Positions 51,379 to 62,300 of a DNA stretch of 64,000 nucleotides are shown here, piece by piece. The DNA is from Porphyra umbilicalis (lineage: Eukaryota; Rhodophyta; Bangiophyceae; Bangiales; Bangiaceae). The notes beneath the pieces were generated by a model, which was given only the letters and a program-made list of their open reading frames with translations, was not told the DNA's origin and did no database searches. The stretch lies in the NCBI GenBank assembly GCA_002049455.2, contig KV918874.1, forward strand, positions 1-64,000. Reading direction: 5' to 3'. Position 1 is the first letter of the stretch. Each line of letters opens with the position of its first letter. Position numbers and translations under genes: made by a program.

Positions 51379-54300
51379 GGAGGCGGGCCTCGCGCCCCGC
51401 ACCTCGTGGGTGTCGTTGGACGAGCTCCTCACTGATAGTGACGAGGAGGGCGACGATGGCGGGGGGGGGGGGCGCCGCCCCCGCCCGGCCTCGCCGTGTG
51501 CCTCACCGCCGCCTTTCCCGTCGGCACCTTTGCGGGCGACGCCGTCGACGGCGTCGAGGTGGACGTGGACGCGACCTGCGTCGGCGCCGGCCGCCCCCGC
51601 GCGCACGCGGCGGGCGGCGACGACGCTGACAACGACAGCGATGCCGAGGCGGCGGCGGTCGTTGCCGCGGCAGCGTCCCCCCCCCCCCGCCGGCGGGTGC
51701 TCCTCGTCCGCGGCGCCGCCGGCCGCCTCGACGCGGCGGCCGTCCCGTCGGGCGGGTGCGGCGCCCCCCCCCGCCCCCCCCCGCCCGTGCGCCTCGCCGA
51801 CGACGCAACGTCGGTGGCGGCGGGCGGCGGGTGGGTGGCGGTCACCACCGCCCGCGGCGGGCGCCTCCACATTGTCGCGACCGCCGACGGGGCGGCGGCG
51901 GACGTGGACGTCCTCTGCCGCCGCGCGGCGGCGGCCGCCGCCGCCGCCGCCGCCGCCGCGCCGACGCCCGCCGCGCACAGCGACGGGGGGGTGCAGGGGC
52001 GGCGGGGCTACACCAAGGCGGGCTCTGCCGACGCGCCCCCGCCGGCGGGCGCGCCGCCGCTGACCGCCTGCCCGTCGCTGCCGCGGCTGCTCGCCGCCGC
52101 CGCCGCCGCCGCTGCCGCCGCCGCCGCCGCCGGCGACGGGGTCCCCGCCGCCGCGCCATTGGCGGCGGCGGCGCTGCCCCCCGACGGCGGCCGCCCGACC
52201 GACGGCGGCTCGCGGGTGGTGGCGGTGCTCCCGCCCCGCGGCGCCGCGTCGGGCGTGCGCGTCGCCCTCCAAGCGCCCCGCGGCAACGTGGAGGTTGTCG
52301 AGCCCCGCGGCCCGGCCGCCGCGGCGGTCGCCGCCGCGCTGCGCGCGCGCCGCTACGGCCCCGCCGTCGCGGCCGTGCGGCGGCAGCGGCTGCCGGCGGA
52401 TGTGGTGGTCGACGCGGCGGGTTCGCCGCTCGGGGGGGGAGGGGGGGGGGGGGGGGGGGGACGCGCGCCGCCGCACCGAGCTCGCCCGCCTCCTCGCCGC
52501 CGTCGGCGATCCGGGGCGGGTGGCCGTGTGGGTGGCGGCGCTCGGCGACGCGGCGCTCGGGCGGTTGCGCAACGACTTTATCGCCGCCGCCGACGCGGTC
52601 GACGGGGGCGCGGGCGGCGGCAGGGACGGCGCGCGCGCGCGCCGCCCCACCCACGCCCACGTCACCGCCGTCCTCACCGCCCTCGTGCGGGGGACCCCCC
52701 CCGATTACGCGGCGGCGCTGCGGCGCGTGCGGGCGGTGGCGGCCGACGGCGGCGGCGCCGCGGGCGCGGCGGCGCTCGACACCCTCGCCGTGGCGGCGGC
52801 GGGGGACCCTGCGCCCGACGCGCTCCTCGACGCCGCCCTCGGCACGTACGACTTGCGGTTGGCGGCCATGGTCGCCGCCGCGAGCGCAGACGTTGACCCC
52901 TCTGAGGTGCGCCCGCGGCTGGCGGCGCTGCGCGCGGCGCCGCCGCCGGCGCGGCGCCACGCCATTGACGTGCAGCTCGGGCGGGGCGGTCGCGCGGTGC
53001 GCCACTTGTACGACGCGCTCACCGGGGGGGTGCACGTGACGCCGGCTGAGGCGGCGCGCACCGCCGCGGCGGCGACCGAGGGGGGGTGGGACCCCCCGCC
53101 AGTGCCGCCAGTGCCGCCGCCGCTGGAGGGCGACGCTGCGGCGGCGGCGGCGGCGGCTGCCGCCGCGCGTGCCCGCCGCACGGCGGCGGTCGTGGCGTTT
53201 GCCGACGCGCACGGCGTGCACGCGGCCGCGGTGCGGGTGGTGGCCGACGACCCGGTGGCGGTGGCGGCGGTGGCGCCCGCGTATGCCGCCGCGCTCGTGG
53301 CGGGGGGGCGCCCGGCCGAGGCGGCGGCGCTGCTCGGCTCGACGGGCGCGTTGGTGGGCGGCGCCGCGGCCGAGAGGGCGCCGGGGGGGGCGCCCCAACC
53401 GCCGGCGGTCGACGGCGGCTGCGACGGGGTGGACGGGGCGACGGCCACGGCGGTCGCCGCCGCCGACGCCTATTGCCAAGCGGGCCAGTGGCGGCTGGCG
53501 GTGGCGGCGCTCGCGCCGCGCGCCACCGCGCCCACCGGTGGTGCCACCCCCGCTGCTACCGCCACCCCAGCCGAGCGGGCACGCGTCGCCGCCCTGCGGC
53601 GCGTCGTCGACTACCTCGCCCGCACCGGCCGCCCCGTCGACGCGGCCGACGTGTTGGGGCGCCACCTGGACGACGCGGCCGGCGGGGTCGCCCTCCTCCT
53701 CCGCACCGAGGAGTGGGCGGCGGCCCTGGCCGCCGCGCCCGTCACGGCGGCGGCCGGGTCCCCCGTCCCCGACCGTGCCGCCGTGACGGCGGCGCTCGTC
53801 GCCGCGACCGCGGGGCGGGCGGCGGACCTCGACGGGCGGGCGGCCAAACTCGCCACCCTCGGCACCCGCTGGGCGCGCGTGCGGGCGGCCAAGGCGGCGC
53901 TCGCCGCCCGCGTCGCCGCCACCCGCCCCCCCAGCGACGGCGACGGGGACGGGGGCGACAGCGGCACCACCTCTGAGGTGTTTGCGCCGTCGGCGGCGGG
54001 CCCGCCCTCCTCCCTCGCCTCCCGCTTTACCTTTGCCAGCGGCGGCACCGCCGCGAGCGGCGCGTCGGCCGCGTCGGGCGGCACCGCCGTGTCGGCGGTG
54101 CGCTCCCAGTTTAGCGGCGTGTCCGCGGCGGCGGTGGCGGCCAAAGTCGCCCGCGCGGCCGCGCGCAAGGCGCGGGCGGCGGGGCGCAAGCGCGTCAAGC
54201 CGGGGGACCCGCGGGAGGAGGCCTACTTGGCGGCCGCTGCCGCGGCGCTGCGCCCGGCAGACGCGGATGGGGAGGCGGTGGGGGGGGGGGCCGCCGCGCT

Positions 54301-54613
54301 CGCGTTTGTGGGGTGCCCGACCGCCGCGGCAGCGTTGCAGGCGGCGCTCCGGCGGCTGGCGGCGGTGGCGGCGGTGGTAGACGTGCAGGGGGGGGTCGCC
54401 GCCGGGGGGGACGGCGGGGGGGGGGACGGGGGGGGCGTGCGGGTGGAACCCTGGGCGCTCCCGGTGCTCGACGACCTTGCGGGCGGGAGGGGGCGGGGGG
54501 TGGCGGCGCCGGCTGGCGGCGGCGCGGGGGTGGGGCTCGCGGGAGGCGGCGGCGACGGCGACGGTGGGGGCGCCGACGGTGCCGCCTTTGACGGCCTCGG
54601 CGGGCTGTTTTAA
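48745..54613 (+). CDS. ELP1: Elongator complex protein 1 (ELP1/IKI3 family)
   Basis: Scaffold of Elongator, which makes cm5/mcm5 modifications on wobble uridines of tRNA (family knowledge). Matches in family order: N-terminal WD40 part (LAVAPSPDGEVLAVVS, WRADGSAFGLALAGW), GGLFAVGRPGHVAFYERNGLRHG (about 50060-50120), CWSADCTLLAALDGGVLRLWARTNYAW, VVDGGRVLLTRLGVRVVPPPMC (about 50660-50727), VALQAPRGNVEVVEPR (about 52262-52306), LLDAALGTYDLRLAAMVAA (about 52825-52880), the TPR-like C-terminal half, a Ser-rich segment (53960-54115), and the basic ARKARAAGRKRVKPGDPREEAYLAA (about 54160-54235), the counterpart of the tRNA-binding basic stretch. Start ATG with CACC context at 48745; stop TAA 54611-54613. 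The frame runs 1-0-2-0-2-1-2-1-2, and each change lies in or beside a long G or C run (49537-49557, 49656-49675, 49704-49718, 50877-50890, 50968-50975, 51186-51226, 51461-51471, 52434-52460). Large Gly/Ala/Pro inserts make it about 1,950 residues, longer than usual (about 1,330). Confidence 0.9.
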
Positions 54614-57600
54614 GGGCGTGCTCGGTGCAGCGCCGCGCTGTCGACGGTGCAGGCCTCCCCAGCGGGGTCACTGACACGCGACGCGCTCACGGAGAGCATG
54701 ACAAGAGAGAAGCAACCTTTTTCTTTGGCTGCAGTCGTCGCTCCACTCGTGCCACCGAGGCAAACTGCGCATCGCCGTCTTCCTCTCTCGGGCGTGCGCC
54801 AAGTCGTCCCCGTCGGCTTCACGGATCACCCGCACGTCGGACGGGGGAAATGCCTTGAGGGCGCGCGCTCGCACCAATGACGCGGTGGTCGGCGAAGGCG
54901 TGCACCGGCGGGGAGGGGGCAGGGCACCCCGCCGCCGCACACGCCCGGGGGGGAAGGGGAAGCTCCTCCCGCCCGAGTCCTCCGCCGCCACCGACGGGGG
55001 CGGCGGCGGCCGCTCGGGTGGCGACGGTCTCGGTGGTGGATGACACGGCGCCTCAGAGGCGGGGCCTCCCCTTAGCATGCCCGCCCGGCAGGGCCAAAGA
55101 CGCACAAGCAGAGAAGGGACTGCGTGCTACAGTGTAAAACCGCGGCTTGCTGGCGGCCATCTCCTCGCGAGCGATTCTCTCAGACACATAAGTCACGACG
55201 GTTCGCACTTGCGGCCTCGCTCGATACCTTACAACGTAAGTCAAAGAACTCGAACAGGTACAGTCAATATCCGGTTATATGCGCTCCAGTTATATGTCAC
55301 GTGCTATATAACTGGGAGGATCGCGATCGACAACTTCCACGGGAACCATCGACAAATCTCGCGATCGTCTTCTGGAATGCAGCCCAGACAGGGGGAATTG
55401 GAAAAACGTGACGGATTTGTCGCACACTGCACCCATCGATGTGAACATACCGTCATCCGTCCTTCCACCGATGACGCTGACAATCGTCCTGGGCCCCACC
55501 GTCGCCGACGCCACCGTCATCGACTCCACCGTCTTCTTCCCCACAGCGGTTGTCCAGCCACGTAGGGCCAGACTGGGTTGGACGAGGGCAAGGGAGGCCA
55601 TGCCACTGAAGGCGATGGGAGTGACGCCTCGTCCAGCCGGGAGAGCGACGACTCGGACGGCGGAAGGAGTGGCGTGTTGGACGATGGAGGATGTAAATGA
55701 GTGGACTGCGGGGACAGTGCCGACTTGGACGGCGAGGGGCCCGACGGCTCGGACGGCGGGGGTCGTAATGGGCCCGAAAAGGAAGCGAGTGAGGACCCGT
55801 CGGACAGCAACGATGAATGATCTTCATAAACCCCTCGTCGTATCCTTGTTATTCTTTTTCTCAGAAAAGAAGCTGATCATACTCCAGTCCCGTTTGAAGT
55901 CTGGTGGTTGCCAGCTCGAGGATGCTCAGAGTTGGTGTCGGATCGTGTCGCTGGAGGACGCGCGTGTGGAACTCGAAGTCATAGCAAATCCGTAATTGTA
56001 CGCCCCCTCATGCGATCGACCAACTGAATTGGTCCTTAAGTCCTGTGATCATGAGCCCCAGCAGCCCCTTTCTCGGTCAAAATGGCAGCGATCGGAAGTG
56101 AAACGAGAACGCCTCGCCGTGGTGCGCCGTGAGAATGCATTGCTGGCACGGGGGCTACAAAGTGCGCAAGGGTGCCATATACGCGGATAGTGACTGTAAG
56201 CTCGTGGTGTATATCGCACCCTGCTGATCACATTCCCTAAGAATTCCAGTTCCAGTGCGCTCCACAGTAAGCAGCATGCCTGTCGGAGCCCATATCCAAA
56301 GGGTACGGTAGCTGGACCAATCATTTGCAGAAGAGCCCGTGCACAGTGCACCGTGAAACGGCGGCCGAGTCTCGAAGTGCAGTCTGTCAGAAAGAAACGC
56401 ACGTGTCGTTGACTTCCTGTCAGCGGTTGTTCTGCATCGGTCGATGCACTTAGATGGAGACTCGGATGCACCCAAAAACGCCCATCGAAGGCCGCTCTCA
56501 ATGGCCGATGCAGCCCGATGCATGCTCGATGCGATTTCCTGCCGGGCCGACGATGGAGGCCGCTTTGTTGTCGCGGAAGGAGACGCTCAGTAAGATGGTG
56601 GAGGCCTCTAGACGAACCTATTGGTTGGTGTGTCCGTACGCAGATTCGCCGCCTCGCAGGCCGCAGGGCCCGGCTGCACCGTGCCAGCGTGGCCACGTGG
56701 CCCCGCTGTCCGGCGCGCGGTTCTTGACGTCCGCTTCATACTCGGGCTTTCCGGCCCTCCCGGGAAAGGAGGCGGGGGAGAGGGTCGGGCCAGTATGCAT
56801 CAGCATGTTGCTGACACGTGCGCCAACGCAGTGTCCACAGATGGTTGTAAGCGCACGCGCGCCTCCCCGTCACGGGGGCGGGTCCTCTGTTTTCGGCGCA
56901 CTCGCATGTTTTGGGTGAAAGCCAGCTCCGCTGTCAACAAGAAACGGCAACGGTGCCTGGCTCCGTCCTGGCTGGCGTGCGTTGCCTCGGTCGCGGCAGG
57001 CGAGGCGTGGCGGCGCGCGCATCCCATTGCTGCACCTCCTCCAGAATTCTTTGTCAGGAGGCTGATGGGAACGTGGAGATTTCTTATCATTCGTGTCGCT
57101 GGCGCGGTATTGGTCAATTTGTGGGCATTGTTGACACCCGTCCGAGGCCGCGCGGCACGCACCCCACCGTGGCGAGCCAGTCAGAGCACCTGCAGGTGCT
57201 CTGACAGCTGGCGCGGGTGGAGCGCGGGAAAATTGGGTCACGCTGAAAAGGCGCCAAAGCGAGGTGTTGCGGATGCTGTGCTAACAGTCCGCACAGGTGG
57301 TACGCGGCGGCGGGCGCAGCGAGGACCCTGGCCGTGCCCTGCTGTCCGCCCGGCGTGGGCGTGGAGCCACCTGGCTGTCCCGCCCCCGACAGTGCAAGGC
57401 CGCGGAGGTGCCTCCCCAAGGCGGACGACAGCTGTTGGTCATCCTCCACTTGTCGACAGCGGAGCGGTCGGTGGGGGAGGGGGAGCTTGGTCTCGAGAGT
57501 GAGGGCGGTGCCAGCACCACCGCACACCTCGATGAGCTCGCGCCTCTTCCAGTTCAAACGCCAAGGACGTGTGCGAGGAGATTTTGCTTCTTTAGGTCTA

Positions 57601-57993
57601 TTCCGTCTACAAACAACACAAAAAAGGAGGGTATCGCGAGAAGAAAAAAAAGCAACGCAGTACAGGCACCTCCCGTACGACGAAAAAAGAAGGTGATAGC
57701 GACACGCGATGCCAATCATTGACAATCTCCCGGCAAAAAAACGCTACAGCACAATGAACAAGAACCCAAAGCAGCCGAGAGAACAGGAAGAGCAGCCGAA
57801 GCGATCCTGCGCGCCATAGCTTCGATACCCGAGTACGAAGGTGCGCGCTGCTTCGTCCCCAAAAGCCCAAAACCCGAAGTAAGATGGGTCGAAAGAGGTA
57901 GGACTGGATGAAGAAGGGCGCGCAAGATGGATGTCGGGGTGACTGAGGCGCGCAGCCGCTCAACGGCGGCGAGACACAAAAAAACAACCAAGA
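54614..57993. other. Intergenic between ELP1 and MYB, nothing firm
   Basis: Frames such as 55408-55995 plus, 56621-57502 plus and 57114-57725 minus are open but conflict with each other and have no recognised family. 55570-55820 encodes Asp/Ser/Gly-rich acidic sequence in one frame. 57182-57203 is a 22-bp perfect palindrome centred on CTGCAG. Confidence 0.4.
57182..57203. repeat. 22-bp perfect palindrome
   Basis: CAGAGCACCTG followed by its exact reverse complement, in otherwise non-repetitive GC-rich DNA. It could be a binding site for a dimeric protein or a small hairpin; no neighbour gives a clue. Confidence 0.7.
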
Positions 57994-57995
57994 CG

Positions 57996-58345
57996 GGGGA
58001 GACATGTGTAGAAAAAACTTGGGCCATACCACAGCAGGACGAGGAGCGCGCGACCGCTCCTTAGGCCAGCTCGGCCGCCGCCGGCATGGTGTCCTGACCA
58101 ACGAGGCACGGGGGAGACATGCGTAGAAAAAACTTGGGCCATACCACAGCAGGACGAGGAGCGCGCGACCGCTCCCTAGGCCAGCTCGGCCGCCGCCGGC
58201 ATGGTGTCCTGACCAACGAGGCACGGAGGAGACATGTGTAGAAAAAACTTGGGCCATACCACAGCAGGACGAGGAGCGCGCGACCGCTCCCTAGGCCAGC
58301 TCGGCCGCCGCCGGCATGGTGTCTTGACCAACGAGGCACAGGAGC
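57996..58345. repeat. 115-bp tandem triplication over the MYB 3' end
   Basis: GGGCCATACC recurs at 58021, 58136 and 58251, an exact 115-bp period, with only a few differences among units (ATGTGTAG/ATGCGTAG, CTCCTTAGG/CTCCCTAGG, GTCCTG/GTCTTG). The unit read on the minus strand contains the last 16 codons and stop of the MYB gene followed by 3' flank. Near-identity indicates recent duplication. Confidence 0.92.
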
Positions 58346-59169
58346 GCCATGCCGCACTGCGCCGGCACAGAGCACTTGCTGCCAATCACGTCGACGTCCA
58401 CCTCGGAGGTCGACACCCCCCCCGCCGCCGCCGCCCCGTCCTCCCCCGCCCCCGGCGCCTCGTCGCCCGACAGCGGCGCCGACAGCAGCGGCGGCACGCT
58501 CACGCCCGCCGCCGACAGCAGCGGCTGCATTTCGGGGCGGCCGAGGCAGGCGCGCTTGGCCTCCCGCACGAGCCGCATCGACCACTTTTGGGCGTGCGTC
58601 CGCACTTGCGTTTGGTTGCGGGTGGCGACGTGGCCGGCAATGGCCTTGAGGTCCTTGGTGCCATACAGGGAGAGCGCCTCGACAAACAGCCGGTGCTCTG
58701 AGTTGGTCCAGTAGCGCGACTGGCCGGCAATCTTGGGCTTGGGCGCGCGGAGCTTGCGCACGCCGGGCGGGCGGGTGCGGGGGAGCCGCCCCGCCGCCGA
58801 CGTCGCGGCAGCGGCCCACGGCGGCGTCGCCCGCTCCGTGACGCACACGGGCGGCTGCCAACCGGGCGTCGTGGCCGGTGCAACGGCGGGGGAAGACGGC
58901 CGCGTCGCCGGCGACGCGGCCGCCGACGTGATGGCCGAGGTCGGGTCGGGGGAGGCGCGCCGCGCCGGCGACGCGCAGGCGGCCTCGTCGGCCGTGGCGG
59001 GCAGCGGCGGCGACGGGCGGCCGCGAATGTCCCACAACCGCACCCCGTCGAGCGGCGGCAGCGGCTTGGACGGGGCCACGTGCTCCACCCCGTACGCCGC
59101 CAGGCGGGGGCAATCGTAGCGGCGGGCGTCAAAGGCGCCGAGGTAGGGTGCTCGCGTCATGCCCATCAT
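58291..59169 (-). CDS. Single-repeat MYB transcription factor, SHAQKYF-class (LHY/REVEILLE-like)
   Basis: 292 residues from ATG 59169 (MMGMTRAPYLGAFDARRYDC). One MYB repeat at residues about 151-207 (genomic 58549-58719): SRYWTNSEHRLFVEALSLYG, TKDLKAIAGHVATRNQTQVR, THAQKWSMRLVREAKRA. The THAQK motif stands for SHAQK of the plant class that binds evening-element/I-box DNA and includes clock regulators (family knowledge). Here W replaces the usual F/Y after K. Flanks are Ala/Pro/Ser-rich and probably disordered, followed by an acidic stretch (SGDEAPGAGEDGA, STSEVDVDV) that could activate. The last 16 residues (CLVGQDTMPAAAELA-type) and the stop come from the first unit of the 115-bp triplication. 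Start chosen as the first of three close ATGs; no frameshift. Target genes unknown. Confidence 0.9.
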   Translation of the reverse strand: MMGMTRAPYLGAFDARRYDCPRLAAYGVEHVAPSKPLPPLDGVRLWDIRGRPSPPLPATADEAACASPARRASPDPTSAITSAAASPATRPSSPAVAPATTPGWQPPVCVTERATPPWAAAATSAAGRLPRTRPPGVRKLRAPKPKIAGQSRYWTNSEHRLFVEALSLYGTKDLKAIAGHVATRNQTQVRTHAQKWSMRLVREAKRACLGRPEMQPLLSAAGVSVPPLLSAPLSGDEAPGAGEDGAAAAGGVSTSEVDVDVIGSKCSVPAQCGMALLCLVGQDTMPAAAELA

Positions 59170-59787
59170 GATGGTTGATCGGGCGGGCGGGCGGGCAGGT
59201 GGGTGGGTGGGGGTGGGGCAAGGCAGCGCAGACGCGGCCGGTCGACGCGGGAGATTGGCGTGCGCCGTGTCTCCCTGAGCGTGACGTGCGAGTGCGCGGG
59301 CGTGCAAGGCACACCGAAGGTGGAGAGGGGGGAAGAGGAGGACGGGGGTAACTGTGCGCACGACAGGCGGGGGGTGGCAGAGGGCTGAAAGACACTCAGT
59401 CATTCGACGCTCTCCAATGGGTCTTACGGAAGGGTCTACGTGGAGTCGCCCTCACGGGCTGGAATCGCACGTTACTCTACGCTCTCACAGCACCACTCAG
59501 GCCGCTAGCGCCCCCCCCTGTCACATGCACTGTGGCAGGGGTGTCGCGTGGTGCAGTTACCTGGCCATGGGACTTGACTGCTCATGCAAACATCAGTCTT
59601 TGGTCCTTCGTATTACGTACCGGTCCTTGGGATTCCCAAGGACCGGTACCCAAGTTGGGAATACCAGAGGTGTGATTATAATCATTCCTGGGCTCGGGTA
59701 AAATGATTATAATCAACCACTTGATTTTAAATCGTATGGGGCGATTTTTATTGATTATCATCATTGGCCATGGACCCCCCTCATGGG
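59170..59787. promoter_or_regulatory. 5' region of the MYB gene
   Basis: Upstream of the MYB start on the minus strand. GGGCGGGCGGGCGGGCAGGTGGGTGGGTGGG-type G-rich repeats (about 59178-59217) lie just before the ATG; such G runs can form quadruplexes. At 59610-59700 inverted GGTCCTTGGG / CCCAAGGACC sequences form small hairpins, and ATGATTATAATCA-type motifs are near 59690-59720. No TATA box is evident close to the start. Confidence 0.35.
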
Positions 59788-60915
59788 GGGTCGTATCTCG
59801 AAAAAAACGACCCACGATGACACGTGGGCTACAAGTGATCGTGGGTGGGGCTACAAGAGATCGTGGGGGCTCTCTGGGGGGGTGTTGGGGGGGGGGGGGG
59901 GGGTTGGGGGGATTGGGCGGGTGCTGGGGGGGAGCTGTGGGGGTTGCTGGGGGGGGTGCTAGGGGGGGGATGGGGGGGGGTTGGGGGGGGCGCGCAATTT
60001 TGCATTGCAGGCGGGTCGGCAATTTTGACCCATACTAGCCTGACGACGTGCTGACGTCATCATGGACATGACGTGGCCGATTCCCACCGCCCCACCAGTG
60101 CTGTCTCGATCCCGCACCGCGTCCCGCTTCTCTGCTGCTTCAGCAGTCTCTGCTCCTCTCCCATCTGGCAGCCAGTCGCCGCTACAGAATCTCCTCGTTT
60201 TCTGTGCTTTCCTGCTTGGCTGCCCACCACGTCGCGGCCGACGTGTCATCTGCCAAGGCGCCCCTGCTATTGCAGTCTCTCCAACTTTGGCCGATCCCGA
60301 CAAGAACAACTGTGCAGAACAGATGCACGACAGCCATCCATTCGGCCGGATACGATCTCTCGACCAATCAGAAGTTATGTGAACTGTAGGATGTTCTTGT
60401 CCGGATCGGCTAGAATCGGGAAGACTGCAATAGACAACGAGAAACGAGCCAACAGAGAATTCTCGTTTTGTTTCCAGCTGGTCAGAAGGAGCACGTGCAG
60501 TATGGGAGACCAGCCGCAGTGTTTTTTCCAACATAAAGCAGTGGGAATCGATATAGGCAGGCACAGAAGCGCACATATGCTATCCACAAGATGGGGCAGT
60601 GCCAGAGAAGGGCACGTGCTCCATTGGATTGGCCAGTGCTAGCATCGCCTTGAAGTACAATCCAGAGCACTCCAGCAATCAGCTTCTAGTTATTCTACTC
60701 TCTTTGCCACGCACACAGCCGCGGTCCGGACCATCGAAGGAGTCCACAGCAGGTGCCCACGTACAGCCACATGGCTGGCTACCGACGCAACTGTGGGCAC
60801 GACGATGGTGACCTCATACCATTTCTTCTCACGCGCTTACCCCGCCTAGCTCCTTCCCCTTTTGTGCCAACGCATGAACTCCCTCTTGTTCGCATACTGG
60901 GTCGGGAGGGGGGTG
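59788..60915 (-). repeat. Dispersed ~1-kb repeat, copy B (inverted relative to copy A)
   Basis: The reverse complement of 7978-8967, about 51 kb away, with shared blocks in the same order through the whole length (see copy A). It carries a 161-bp MITE at 60270-60430 that copy A lacks. The G-rich tract 59870-59990 corresponds to the C-rich tract of copy A. No gene identified within. Confidence 0.75.
60270..60430. mobile_element. 161-bp MITE with TA target duplication
   Basis: Inverted ends TTGCAGTCT...AGACTGCAA are flanked by TA on both sides (60268-60269, 60431-60432). A second inverted pair, GGCCGATCCCGACAAGAAC and GTTCTTGTCCGGATCGGC, lies just inside. The paralogous site in copy A (near 8455) reads straight through without it, so the insertion is demonstrated by an empty site. 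Tc1/mariner-like by TA target; no coding sequence. Confidence 0.9.
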
Positions 60916-62300
60916 TGGTATTAATAACGTTGGATCAAATGCCTGTGTATTGAGACCGACCGTAGCCAAGCAATAAAGCGAGTTCTATCGCCGTCGCGGC
61001 GAGGAAGAGGACCTTTAGTTGAAGGGCATCCGATGGGGAGCCGGGTGGTGCCCACGACGGCGACCCGGGCCCATGATGATTTAGTACAAACGAGGGCACT
61101 GGTCGATCGACCGTCAGATCACAAGCGATCGTCAGCAGTGCCGGCAGACAGATAAGACAGGCAAGCAAACAAGCAATAAAAAATGAACAATGCGTCAGTA
61201 ATCCCCTAAAGGGCATGCCACAGGCCAAGTCGCACAGTACAGTCATTGCGCATTTATATGTGTCCCGCTTATAAGGTACCCTGCTTTACAACTGAGCGCA
61301 ACTCGATCGCTCCTGTGCGGGGCCCACCGCACTTGATGGCACTTGAAGTGATGATTCACAGCTGATCTGCGATCGAGTAATCCGCTGCCTCAAGGCTGTC
61401 AAAATTTGCCTGCCTACCCCCCCAGGAGCACCTCGTGAAGGACAGGGCACAAGTCTTGCCACGCCCTTCCGTGTCTCATTGCCCCATTTATGATTCAAAT
61501 TCACGATCGAGCGTCATGAGCACCTCGGGTGGTTGTCGTTTCGGAACAGATTGTCCAATCAGCTGTAAATTCTCACGTGGGCTAAAAAGTGCTCCACCCT
61601 GCTTTACAAGCGCACAATGACTGTACGCGGGCTTTGGCCAGTCAAGGGGGCTACCGGTGCCAAATTGCCAATTGCGGGCGAAGATATGCTACATACCTCC
61701 AACGCGAGATTCGAACCGTCCCGGTGCGATCCGAGGATGGTGACACCCGATTGGGCGATCGCGGACTCTTACGGGCTCGCGCGGGCGTAACTGCCCGGGC
61801 GGCGGGAGTCGTGGAGGGGCGCCGATCCGTCCCGATCGGGAGGAGGTGGCGGTTCGCCGGCGTCGGCCGCGTCCGTCCGACCACGCACGCGCGTGCGTGT
61901 GTGGCGAGCAGCTCGCGCTGCTGGTCAGAACGACGCTTACGCGTAAGCATGTCCGCGCAGGCGGTTCCACGCGTGCTCGCGCGTGGGTGCGGGTGCGGGT
62001 GCGGGGTTAAGACCCGTGGTCGCGGCGGCGCGTCGAGCAGCACGTGCTGGGATCACCGTCGTCAGTGCTGTGGGGCGCCATCTTCGTCGGGGATTTACTA
62101 CCCCGGCGCCAAGGCGAAAGCCGTGACGCGGTCCCGTGGTGACGAGGGGGGGGGGGGGGGGGGGTGCGCACCCCGCGGCCGGTTTACACCGTGTCTTGCG
62201 CGGGTGGACGGTGGTTGACGACACGGGGCGTCCCCCGTGTCATCGTGCTTGTGCACAGGTTGAGGCATAGCGGCATTGCTTGAGTAGAGGCGCGCTACCG
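60916..62300. other. Intergenic, no gene recognised
   Basis: AT-richer until about 61700, then GC-rich. Around 61690-61710 there is a GGTTCGAATC-like box on the minus strand, but a tRNA does not fold. 61860-62030 contains repeated CGTGCG/GGTGCGGGTGCGGG runs. A run of about 14 G lies at 62148-62164. Confidence 0.4.

Noticed and set aside
56621..57502. 293-codon plus-strand ORF with a hydrophobic segment
   Set aside because: A single open frame without any recognisable domain, and a 203-codon minus-strand ORF overlaps it; not enough to call.
61690..61815. Possible tRNA on the minus strand (GGTTCGAATC box, CCTCCAC/GTTGGAGG ends)
   Set aside because: Only two or three T-stem pairs form and no sensible anticodon arm is found; length would need a large intron.
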